Shown here piece by piece: positions 17,414-24,948 of a DNA stretch of 64,000 nucleotides; within the stretch, counting starts at the first letter, position 1; each line of letters opens with the position of its first letter. Source of the stretch: CBDFKF01 sp965248765 (GTDB taxonomy: Bacteria > Pseudomonadota > Alphaproteobacteria > VGEJ01); contig CBDFKF010000003.1 of NCBI GenBank assembly GCA_965248765.1, forward strand, positions 248,001-312,000. Direction: 5' to 3'. Both the position numbers and the translations under genes were made by a program. The notes beneath the pieces are model-generated. The model searched no databases and was not told where the DNA came from. It saw only the letters and a list, made by a program, of their open reading frames with translations.

Positions 17414-18700
17414 ATGGCCAACAAGTTGTTCACCAACGTGATGGTTTTTGACGGGACGAGCAAGCGGTCGTTCCCCGGCGAGGTGCTGGTTCAGGGCAAC
17501 CAGATCAAGACGGTTGCCAAGGGCAAGACGCGGGTCCCGCGCGAAGGCGCGAGCGTGATCGACGGCGGCGGCGCCACGCTGATGCCGGGGCTGGTCAACT
17601 GTCACGGACATCTCGCCTACACCGACTTCGCCTCGCCCGACGATGCCGGCAATACCCCGGCCGAGGAGAACATGCTGATCGCGACGGACAACGCGCGCAC
17701 CGCGCTCGATCACGGCTTCACTGCGGTGGTCAGCGGCTCGACGCAAAAGCCGCGCATCGACATCGCGCTCCGCAATGAGATCGCGGCGGGGCGCATTCCC
17801 GGCCCGCGCTACCGCGCTAGCTCGCAGCAGTTCAACCCCACGGGCGGCCCGTGGGATTCGCGGCAGATGCACATGCACCACGAATCGATCTTCACCATCG
17901 CCGATGGGCCGATCGAGATGCGGCGCAAGGTGCGCGAGCTGATCCGCGAGGGCGTCGATATCGTCAAGCTGACGATATCTGGCGATGAGTTCGCCGAACA
18001 CGCCGGCGAGGAAACCACGGTAATGGCCGAGGATGAGGTGGCGGCGGCAGCCGAGGTCGTGCACTCGCGCGGCAAGCGCATGGCGGCGCACGCCCGCAGC
18101 GATCTCTCGGTGCAGCTCTGCATCAAGTATGGCGTCACGTTCATCTACCATGCGACGTTCGCGACCGAGCGCACCCTCGATTTGCTGCAAAAGCACAAGG
18201 CCAAGCACGTTGTCTGCCCGGCGATGGGCGCGATCTACACGACGCTCCATGAGGCCTCGGACTGGGGCATGACCAAGGAGTGGGCGCTCGCCCACCGCTT
18301 CGATCGCGAGCTCGAGACCGCGTGCGAGGTCTCACGCAAGATGTTCAAACGCGGCATCCACGTCCTGCCGTTCGGCGATTACGGCTTTGCCTGGAACCCG
18401 CACGGGACCGATGCCCGCGACCTCGAGTACTTCGTCAACCTGATGGGCTTCACCCCGGCCCAGGTGCTGACGATGGCGACAGCGTGGGGGGCGGAGGCCT
18501 TCGCCGGCGATGAGCCGCTGGCGCTCGGCCAGGTCAAGGCCGGCTATCTCGCCGATCTGCTGTTGGTCGACGGCGATCCGCTGGCGGATGTGACGCTGTT
18601 GCAGGACAAGGACAACCTGCTGATGGTGATGAAGGACGGCCAGTATCACAAGGCGCCGCAGCGCCGCAGCGCCCAGCGCCGGGTCCGCGCCGCCGAGTAG
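17414..18700 (+). CDS. Amidohydrolase family protein (imidazolonepropionase/prolidase-like)
   Basis: 428-residue metal-dependent amidohydrolase. The HxH motif is in GLVNCHGHLAY, a candidate carboxylated Lys is in VDIVKLTISGDE, further ligands are AAHARSD and FIYHATF, and the catalytic Asp is in LPFGDYGFAWNPHG. The C terminus GYLADLLLVDGDPL is the usual return to the small beta domain. A strong ribosome site (AGGAGGG) precedes the ATG at 17414. No signal peptide is seen, so it is cytoplasmic. The substrate is unknown; an amide, lactam or lactone linked to the neighbouring sugar-acid genes is possible. Confidence 0.85.
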   Translation: MANKLFTNVMVFDGTSKRSFPGEVLVQGNQIKTVAKGKTRVPREGASVIDGGGATLMPGLVNCHGHLAYTDFASPDDAGNTPAEENMLIATDNARTALDHGFTAVVSGSTQKPRIDIALRNEIAAGRIPGPRYRASSQQFNPTGGPWDSRQMHMHHESIFTIADGPIEMRRKVRELIREGVDIVKLTISGDEFAEHAGEETTVMAEDEVAAAAEVVHSRGKRMAAHARSDLSVQLCIKYGVTFIYHATFATERTLDLLQKHKAKHVVCPAMGAIYTTLHEASDWGMTKEWALAHRFDRELETACEVSRKMFKRGIHVLPFGDYGFAWNPHGTDARDLEYFVNLMGFTPAQVLTMATAWGAEAFAGDEPLALGQVKAGYLADLLLVDGDPLADVTLLQDKDNLLMVMKDGQYHKAPQRRSAQRRVRAAE

Positions 18701-19110
18701 GAGCGGCGCACGCTCGCCGCATACGCTCCATAACGGGTGTCCGGGCAACCTCGCCCGGGCACCCTACTCGGTGAACTCCTGAGCAAGTGACATTGTACGA
18801 GCTGCTCGGCGATTATCATCGTTACGGCTTCACCTATGTGGTGCCGGACGGTGATGGGCGCCGGCGATAAGGTGCTGATGACGCAGCAGAATCACACGGC
18901 TTCGCTGTGGGTCCGGGTGCGCGCCGTCGGCGACATCGCGTGAAGGGGCGACCACCTCCAAAAAAAGGGGCACTCCATGTCCACAAGTACTTCGCCGCTG
19001 TTCGAAGGACAAAAAGAGCATGCCCTTCTTCTGGCGGCTCGATCGTGTCCCGGGACGTGGTGTAAGAGCCGCGAGCGGGTCGCGGTGTCCGGCGGGCTGA
19101 GCCGGATCGC
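18701..19110. other. Intergenic stretch with a hairpin and possible gene scraps
   Basis: About 410 bases between the amidohydrolase and the IS256 transposase. It holds a hairpin (18736-18763) and two short peptide-like frames (18788-18868 and about 18855-18943, the latter ending VRVRAVGDIA) that look like scraps of a decayed gene. The rest should include the distal end of the IS256 element, but I could not define its terminal repeat. Confidence 0.4.
18736..18763 (+). terminator. Hairpin after the amidohydrolase gene
   Basis: Arms GGTGTCCGGGC and GCCCGGGCACC with a 6-base loop (one G-T pair), 36 bases after the stop. No T tract follows, so it would be a weak or Rho-dependent terminator. Confidence 0.45.
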
Positions 19111-20310
19111 TCAAGCGGCCTCGGGAGGCATCTTGATGAGGGCATTGTCGCTCACCGGCGCGATGGTTTCCAGGGTCATGTAGCGCGCCCTCTGCACCGC
19201 CCATTCGTCGTTCTGCTCCATGAGGATAGCGCCGCTCAGTCGGGTGATGGCGGCCTCGTTGGGGAAGATGCCGACGACGTTGGTGCGGCGCTTGATCTCG
19301 CCGTTGAGGCGCTCCAGGGGATTGGTCGAGTGGAGCTTGGTGCGGTGCTCCTTGGGGAAGCTCATATAGGCCAGCACGTCGGGCTCGGCTTGGTCCATGA
19401 GGTTTGCCAGCTTGGGCGCCTTGGGGCGGAGCTGGTCGGCCACCTGGCGCCACTGGGTCTTGGCGGCCGCGGCGTCCTCCTGGGCGAAGGCGGTGGCGAC
19501 GAAGGCGGAGACCACGCGCCGGCCCTGCTTGCCGGCATGGCCCAGGAGGTTGCGCATGAAGTGCACCCGGCAGCGCTGCCAAGTGGCGTTGAGGACACGA
19601 GCGGCGGCGGCCTTGAGGCCCTTGTGGTCATCGGAGATCACCAGCGTGACGCCGCGCAAACCCCGTCTGGCCAGGCATCGGAGGAACTCGGTCCAGAAGG
19701 TCTCGGCCTCCGAGGCGCCGACCGCCATGCCGAGGACCTCGCGCCGGCCCTGGGTGTTGACGGCGACGGCGACGATCACCGCGACCGAGACGATGCGCCC
19801 GGACTGGCGCACCTTCACATAGGTTGCATCCAGCCAGAGGTAGGGCCAGTCGCCTTCCAGGGGCCGCTCGAGGAAGGTCCGGACCTTGTCGTCGATCTCT
19901 CCGCAGAGCCGCGAGACCTGGCTCTTGGAGATGCCGGTCATACCCATGGCCTGGACCAGGTCATCGACCGATCGGGTCGAGACGCCCTGGATGTAGGCCT
20001 CCTGGATCACCGCCGTGAGCGCCTTCTCGGCCATCCGCCGGGGCTCCAGGAAGCCGGGGAAGTAGGAGCCCTTCCGCAGCTTGGGAATGTTCAGCGCGAC
20101 GCTGCCGGCGCGGCTCTCCCACACCCGGTCGCGATAGCCGTTGCGGTGGTTGATGCGCGCCGGCGAACGCTCGCCGTGGCCGGCGCCGGTCAGGCCCCGG
20201 ACCTCCAGTTCCATCAAACGCTGGGCGGTGAAGCCGATCATCTCGCGCAGCAGATCGGCGTCAGAACTCTTTTCCAGCAAACTACGAAGCGTCATCATGT
20301 CGTCGGTCAT
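19111..20310 (-). CDS. IS256 family transposase
   Basis: 399-residue mutator-type (IS256) transposase. DDE residues lie in LWLDATYVKV, VISDDHKGLKAA and TNPLERLNGEIKRRT; the C-terminal block after it (NVVGIFPNEAAITRL) is typical. The frame is intact. Start chosen at 20310 (MTDDMMTLRS) because GGAG lies about 8 bases upstream; an ATG at 20322 is possible. Terminal repeats were not identified with confidence, so element limits are only roughly 19,050-20,390. It sits at the 5' side of an N-terminally broken integrase, which it probably interrupted. Confidence 0.9.
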   Translation of the reverse strand: MTDDMMTLRSLLEKSSDADLLREMIGFTAQRLMELEVRGLTGAGHGERSPARINHRNGYRDRVWESRAGSVALNIPKLRKGSYFPGFLEPRRMAEKALTAVIQEAYIQGVSTRSVDDLVQAMGMTGISKSQVSRLCGEIDDKVRTFLERPLEGDWPYLWLDATYVKVRQSGRIVSVAVIVAVAVNTQGRREVLGMAVGASEAETFWTEFLRCLARRGLRGVTLVISDDHKGLKAAAARVLNATWQRCRVHFMRNLLGHAGKQGRRVVSAFVATAFAQEDAAAAKTQWRQVADQLRPKAPKLANLMDQAEPDVLAYMSFPKEHRTKLHSTNPLERLNGEIKRRTNVVGIFPNEAAITRLSGAILMEQNDEWAVQRARYMTLETIAPVSDNALIKMPPEAA

Positions 20311-20388
20311 CGTGGTCTCCATTGGTTCCAGGTTGCGTTGCCACAACCCAACCCTAAACCGGAAACCGCGATGACCGCCCGCTGTGGA

Positions 20389-20440
20389 TAACCGGCTTGC
20401 CTAGGCCAAACTCTTGGCGGTCGCTACGGCAAGCCGGTTA
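20389..20440. repeat. 13-bp inverted repeat between IS256 transposase and integrase
   Basis: TAACCGGCTTGCC (20389-20401) and its exact complement (20428-20440), with a 26-base spacer. It lies just upstream of the transposase start and at the break in the integrase. It may be part of an IS end or a recombination junction. Confidence 0.45.
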
Positions 20441-21365
20441 CCCCCAGGCGCGGTCCTGCGCGGTCCGAACGCTCGCCGCGATCCGGCGGGGAGAGGGCCC
20501 GCCCCGCGATCCCGCCGAGACCCTCTTCGAGGCCGTCGCCGAGACCGTATTCGAGCGCTACCGGAGGCTCTGGAAGCCGGGAACGCTCGATGTCAACCGG
20601 TGCTACCTGAAAAACCAAATCCTGCCCCACTTCCGGGGACGGCAAGTCGCCGACATCGACCGGCGGAATGTCCGCGACTGGTTCGCCTCGCTGCGCGCCA
20701 CGCCGGTTGCCGCCGACCGGTCCATGCCGGTGCTCTCCGTCATCATAAGGGAGGCGGAAGCCATGGGCCTTCGACCGGAGGGTTCGAACCCCTGCCTCGG
20801 CATCCGGCGCTACCGCCGCAAGGGACGGGCGCGCTTCCTGTCCGACGACGAGATACGCTGCCTGTCCGCAACACTGTCGGCCCATGTGGACACATCGCCC
20901 CGGCAGGTCGCCGTGGTCCGGCTCCTCCTGCTCACGGGATGCCGCAAGAGCGAGATCTTGACCCTCCGCTGGTCCGACTACCGCGAGGGTCACCTCTTTC
21001 TACGCGACAGCAAGACCGGGTCCCGCACCGTCTGGCTGTCGCGGCCGGCCCGGAACGTTCTCGACGGGCTGGACCGGACCGGACAGTGGGTGTTCCCGGC
21101 GGCGCGCGGCAAAGGGCCGAGGAACAAGGGCTGGCTCGAAGGGTTCTGGGACACGGTTCGTGCCGAAGCCGGGTTGCCCGGCGTTCGCCTGCACGACCTC
21201 CGCCACACGCATGCCAGCATCGCCCTGCGGCAAGGTGAGACCGTCCTCACCATCGCCAGGCTGCTCGGTCACCGGAACCCGGAAACGACGCTCAAGTACA
21301 CGCACCTCGCCGACAAAACGGTGATGGACGCCGCCGAGACCGTCGGCGCCGCGCTGGACGCTTGA
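20397..21365 (+). pseudogene. Tyrosine recombinase/integrase lacking its N-terminal domain
   Basis: About 300 residues of a phage-type integrase: core-binding domain (LFEAVAETVFERYRRLWKPGTLDVNRCYLKN) and full catalytic domain with Arg in LTGCRKSEIL, Lys in RDSKTGSRTVWL, HxxR in HDLRHTHAS, His in LLGHRNPETT and Tyr in LKYTHL. The usual arm-type N-terminal domain (about 70-80 residues) is missing, and the first 20-odd residues from the TTG at 20397 look foreign, so the coding start was probably lost at the IS256 border. The stop is 3 bases before another integrase fragment. Catalytic residues are complete, but function without the arm-binding domain is doubtful. Confidence 0.75.
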
Positions 21366-21368
21366 CCC

Positions 21369-21590
21369 ATGGCCGGCAGGGAACGCATGCGGCTTACCGA
21401 CGCCGCCATCGCCCGTCTCCGCCCCCGCGAGCGGGAATACACGGTCTGGGATAATCATGTCGCCGGCCTCGGCGTTCGGGTTCGGCCCTCGGGCGGGCGG
21501 AGCTATATCCTGCTGAAGAATGCTGGCGGGCGATCGAGACGGGTCTCTCTCGGCCCGGTGTCGCTGAAGACCGTCGCGGAGGTCCGCCGG
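21369..21590 (+). pseudogene. Integrase N-terminal arm-binding fragment
   Basis: About 74 residues matching only the N-terminal domain of tyrosine integrases (RLTDAAIARLRPREREYTVWDNHVAGLGVRV, then SYILLKNAGGRSRRVSLG and VAEVRR). At about 21590 the similarity stops and the sequence becomes an IS21 istB remnant. Remarkably, this piece would fit directly in front of the integrase lacking its N terminus that lies immediately upstream. Either two tandem related integrases were each cut, or one gene was rearranged. Confidence 0.7.
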
Positions 21591-21591
21591 C

Positions 21592-21763
21592 GTGACATCG
21601 AACCTGCCCTTCCAGGAATGGACCTCGGTGTTCGCCAGCGAGCGCCTCACCGGCGCACTGCTCGACCGTATCACCCACACACCATGTCCATATCCTGGAG
21701 ATGAACGCAGACAGCTTCCGGCTCAAGCAGAGTCGGTCTGGACGCCAGCACCCATCCGAATAA
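21592..21763 (+). pseudogene. IS21 family istB C-terminal remnant
   Basis: Starts VTSNLPFQEWTSVFASERLTGALLDRITH, the well-known C-terminal stretch of IstB, the IS21 AAA+ helper. A 4-base insertion near 21672-21680 then shifts the frame; in the restored frame it reads HVHILEMNADSFRLKQS and ends at a TAA at 21761. No istA or other IS21 part is present, so it is a dead scrap. Its 5' edge coincides with the end of the integrase fragment. Confidence 0.75.
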
Positions 21764-21893
21764 CCCCGCTTGCCCCCGTGGGCCCCCAGGCTGAATCCGT
21801 GCCAGCGGAATTGCGGCGTTGGATCTGGGCCGGTGGTCGGAAGTTGAAGGGGCTCATGCGGCGACGCGAGGCCGAGGCCCAGATTTATGCCGG

Positions 21894-23375
21894 CTAACGA
21901 GCCCGGATGCCATCGAGCACCACGCGCGTCGCGACGCAGTCGTCCTCGTTATAATCAAGAATGCGCTGTTTGATCGCGGTATCTCCAGTCTGAATCCAGC
22001 GGTCGAACCATTCGATCGAGGCCGCGCCCGACGGGTGCGTGTCCCGCCAGTTGAAACCGAGGAACTTGGCGAGTGTCTTGATCGAGTGATCACGGGTCGG
22101 CCACTCGGTCGCCTTCTTTACGACGTCGTAATAAAGGTCGACCGACTGGCTGGGATGGAACAGGTCCTCAATGTCATCGGCAGTGCAGACCGATGGGTAG
22201 CTCGATTGCAGCTTTCGCCAAATCGTGCGCTCGTACTTTGAGTAGTAGTAAACGACGCAGGGCTGATGATCGCCTATGTACCGCCAGGCCTCGGCAAATG
22301 CCCGCTCTTCCTCGGCGCCGCTGACCTGATCCGCGAAGAAGGCGACGTATCGCTCAGTCGAATTTGCGCCGCCGCGGCGCTCGACGAAACCGTGCAGGTA
22401 GCAGAGATCCCGCATCGGATCGACCTCGATGTCGAAGAACAGCTCTGTCTCAGAGTGGGGCAGGCTGACCGGCGCCGTCAAGTAGGGACCGGCGCCCTTG
22501 GTGGTGTTGAGCTTGGCGCGGTCATGGAACTTCCGGAGCATGCCGGGGCCGACGCCCTTGAATGTCGTCTTCTTCCCCGAGATGAATCCATCGATGTTTG
22601 CTGTAGCCAAATCGGACACGGTCGGGATTCGGTCGATCATTGCATCGCGCCTGGCCCGGCCGAGCTCAGGTAGGAGCGTCAAGTCGTCCGATTTCTCGAG
22701 ATCGGACAGGCACGCTGTATACCAGTGACAGAGCTTGCAGGCTCCGCAATAGGCAGGATTGGTTTTTTCGGTCCGCGCGACGATGCGTTGCGCTCGGGCC
22801 AGCGCGTCCTGATATATCTCCCACATGGTCCATGGGTCCCGCTTGCCCTGGGGCACCTCAAGGTCGTAGGTGACCTCTTCCCCGTGGATGTCCCACACGA
22901 ACGGGCGCTTTGAGCCGGCCAAACCACGCCGCTCCAGGATATCCGTGTATAGGGCGAGCTGCACCCCGTAGTGTTTCTTCAGCTTGGCGTCGTCGCCGTC
23001 GCCATATTCCCCAGATCCGGACTTGATGTCCCCCGCCACATAGCCATCACCCTCCCGTCGCAGCAGGTCGGGATCTCCCAGAAGATCATCCGCGGTGATG
23101 CGGGCGCTGTAAATCAGCGGCTCGCCGCGCTGCATGGCCTCGAAGGTTTGACGTTCTTTTTCGTCGCCGGCATACCGTGAAAGGTCGAGAATCGGCAGCG
23201 TCAGACCGTCGATGACTTCATGCTCGTAGGCTGTGCCTTTTTCCCAGAGAAGCTGGACGAAGGCATTGATTTTGTCGCGCTTCGCGGGATCGCCGAACAG
23301 GTCCATTGCCGGCCGGTGGCCACACTGAACCAAGTCGTAGAGCATTGCGGCGGTGATCTGCACTATTCCAGCCAC
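21894..23375 (-). CDS. TM0106-family RecB-like nuclease (Cas4-like N terminus, RNase H-like C terminus)
   Basis: 493-residue two-domain nuclease. The N-terminal half is a RecB/Cas4-type PD-(D/E)XK domain: core Asp and Lys in YVAGDIKSGSGEYG and a cysteine group CGACKLCHWYTAC with Cys18 in VQCGHRP, suggesting an iron-sulphur cluster. The C-terminal half looks like the RNase H/DnaQ-like 'RNase_H_2' domain: acidic sites in LFFDIEVDPM and LDYNEDDCVATR, with YYSKYER between. Family members act or are predicted in DNA repair and defence. Its likely GTG start overlaps the NucC-like stop by 13 bases, so it belongs to the defence operon and is its last gene. An internal GTG 12 bases later is an alternative start. 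Confidence 0.85.
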   Translation of the reverse strand: MAGIVQITAAMLYDLVQCGHRPAMDLFGDPAKRDKINAFVQLLWEKGTAYEHEVIDGLTLPILDLSRYAGDEKERQTFEAMQRGEPLIYSARITADDLLGDPDLLRREGDGYVAGDIKSGSGEYGDGDDAKLKKHYGVQLALYTDILERRGLAGSKRPFVWDIHGEEVTYDLEVPQGKRDPWTMWEIYQDALARAQRIVARTEKTNPAYCGACKLCHWYTACLSDLEKSDDLTLLPELGRARRDAMIDRIPTVSDLATANIDGFISGKKTTFKGVGPGMLRKFHDRAKLNTTKGAGPYLTAPVSLPHSETELFFDIEVDPMRDLCYLHGFVERRGGANSTERYVAFFADQVSGAEEERAFAEAWRYIGDHQPCVVYYYSKYERTIWRKLQSSYPSVCTADDIEDLFHPSQSVDLYYDVVKKATEWPTRDHSIKTLAKFLGFNWRDTHPSGAASIEWFDRWIQTGDTAIKQRILDYNEDDCVATRVVLDGIRAR

Positions 23376-24085
23376 TTCGCGTAAGCCATCACGTCCAGCA
23401 TTGGGACGGTCGCTCGTTGCTGTAACAGTGAGACCAGCCGTAATAGGAAAAGCGTGAGGGCCTTTTCGCTTTCGTGTATCGCGATCTGGTCGCCGTCACT
23501 GACTTCAACGACGCCGGCAGCCGCAATACAAGAAAGGTCGAGGCGCCCACCTGCCATATCAGCCCCAATAGCAGTCTGTAGAGGCTCTCCCAAGGCAGGT
23601 TTCCAAGAACTGTCAACACAGAGAATACCACCGAGAATGTGCTGTGGCTCTTTTGCTTGGGCAACGCCCTCAATATGCGGAACAGGCAAGCTCGTCCGAT
23701 CCAGGCTTCGTACGGACGCTATTTTGGACTGCGCATATTGGATGTTCCCTGCTGATGCTTCCTGTTTCACCTCGAATGCGGCATAGAGACTCTCCGCCGG
23801 CACATAAATGGCTCCTTGGAGTTCGAAGATGAGCGGTGAGTACTGCCGATCATGGATCACGATGTCGATCTGATCGCTGGCGTTGCCTTTTGCGTCTATT
23901 ACAAATGCCTTTGTCGTTCGGTATCGCAGGGGAAGATAGCTGTTCAGGAGATCGATCCAATGAGCCTCGCTGGCATCTCCTTTGGCGGTGGGATGGGCGA
24001 TTGTTTCTCGAGCAAGTCTTAACTGCCCTGCCAACGATGCGTGAAGGCTTTGGAAGAGCTTGCTGATATCCGCTTTGCCGCTCAT
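23363..24085 (-). CDS. NucC-like cyclic-oligonucleotide-activated DNA endonuclease (second copy)
   Basis: 240-residue homologue of NucC, the CBASS effector that binds cyclic tri-adenylate and then cuts double-stranded DNA. The whole length matches the other copy in this window at 54023-54748: KGDASEAHWIDLLNSYLPLRY, QIDIVIHDRQYSP, VPAESLYAAFEVKQ and the C-terminal VPMLDVMAYAKWL. Catalytic residues are Asp74, Glu105 and Lys107. It is encoded directly after an OAS-like nucleotidyltransferase with a four-base overlap (ATGA), which strongly suggests a synthase-effector pair. Codon usage and GC are lower than in the flanking genes, which suggests separate acquisition. Confidence 0.88.
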   Translation of the reverse strand: MSGKADISKLFQSLHASLAGQLRLARETIAHPTAKGDASEAHWIDLLNSYLPLRYRTTKAFVIDAKGNASDQIDIVIHDRQYSPLIFELQGAIYVPAESLYAAFEVKQEASAGNIQYAQSKIASVRSLDRTSLPVPHIEGVAQAKEPQHILGGILCVDSSWKPALGEPLQTAIGADMAGGRLDLSCIAAAGVVEVSDGDQIAIHESEKALTLFLLRLVSLLQQRATVPMLDVMAYAKWLE

Positions 24086-24867
24086 CCAACCAATTCCTGC
24101 CAGCTACCATTAAGTGTTATGGTTGCCGCCGACGCCACGGCCTGCTTTCTGGCGGCGGAAAGGTCGTTTGACACGACATTGTTGGTATTCGCTGGATCGA
24201 CCAAACGAGCTGTTGCCAACCGAGCCTTGAGGTATTCGAGTGCTGCAATCACATTGTTCGAAAGGTCACCTGTACGCTTGCCCTTCAAAGCTTCGATTAC
24301 TGCGAGCTCTAAAAAAAGGGATGGGAAATTCAAGTTGTGTCGGTTACGCCAAATTTTCAAAATTCGTATTTCGTCAGTCCGACCTGAGTTCGTAACCAAG
24401 TTGATGTGTTGGGTAACATTTGTCTGAGTCCATGTATTTGCGCGACTACGAAACAAATTGTGATCATTGCTCCACTGATCTTGGCGTTTACCCGGTACAA
24501 TATCGATCTTGGTGCCGCTCAGTGTGATCCCTATTGAAACGTTTTGACGACGAGCCTGGAGCGGCTGATTCTGGTACTGCAGGTTCTGCATCTTGTTGAA
24601 GAGGGTGCTGTAAACCTCTGCCAATGTATCCGGGGTGGTAGAAGACAGCGAGACGAAGAGATCGATGTCTGTGCCGTTCGAGACGGCAGTGCCCTTCGTA
24701 AATGATCCGGACGGTTCGACAGAGATCAGGTATTGGCCGGCCCATTCTCGTATTGTCGGCTCGATCAGTTGCGCCGCCGAGCGTGCCGGTGAAAAGGCGC
24801 CTGTGTTGACGGCATATCGTTGCAACGCTTGGCGCAGGCATTGGTCATGTGACATCGTTTGACTCAT
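24082..24867 (-). CDS. CD-NTase-like nucleotidyltransferase (probable cyclic oligonucleotide synthase)
   Basis: 261-residue Pol-beta/OAS-type nucleotidyltransferase. The active-site GS is in PSGSFTKGTAV (Gly54-Ser55), the DxD is Asp67/Asp69 in GTDIDLFV, and the third acid is Asp122 in KIDIVPGK. A helical OAS-like second half follows (RILKIWRNRHNLNFPSLFLELAVIEAL). The downstream NucC-like nuclease overlaps by four bases, so this is probably the signal synthase of a two-gene CBASS unit. It is shorter than and unlike the CD-NTase at 51596. No HORMA or TRIP13 partner is beside it. Sequence is AT-richer than its neighbours. An 81-base gap separates it from the DUF499 gene. Confidence 0.78.
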   Translation of the reverse strand: MSQTMSHDQCLRQALQRYAVNTGAFSPARSAAQLIEPTIREWAGQYLISVEPSGSFTKGTAVSNGTDIDLFVSLSSTTPDTLAEVYSTLFNKMQNLQYQNQPLQARRQNVSIGITLSGTKIDIVPGKRQDQWSNDHNLFRSRANTWTQTNVTQHINLVTNSGRTDEIRILKIWRNRHNLNFPSLFLELAVIEALKGKRTGDLSNNVIAALEYLKARLATARLVDPANTNNVVSNDLSAARKQAVASAATITLNGSWQELVG

Positions 24868-24948
24868 CAGCGCTTTACCGGCATCAGCTGCGTTTGGCCC
24901 TGCTTATTGATGGCGGTCTCGGATATGGCGACTGCGATGGAAACCATC

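Noticed and set aside
18977..19183. A 68-residue plus-strand frame beside the IS256 transposase
   Set aside because: No family resemblance; it overlaps the IS256 end and transposase C terminus on the opposite strand.
20383..20391. A perfect DnaA-box-like 9-mer (TGTGGATAA)
   Set aside because: A single copy with no other boxes, iterons or AT-rich unwinding region; chance match beside the IS256 gene.
20778..20800. GGTTCGAACCCCTG looks like a tRNA T-arm and hence an att site
   Set aside because: It is inside the integrase coding region and encodes the conserved GSNPCL motif; no tRNA surrounds it.
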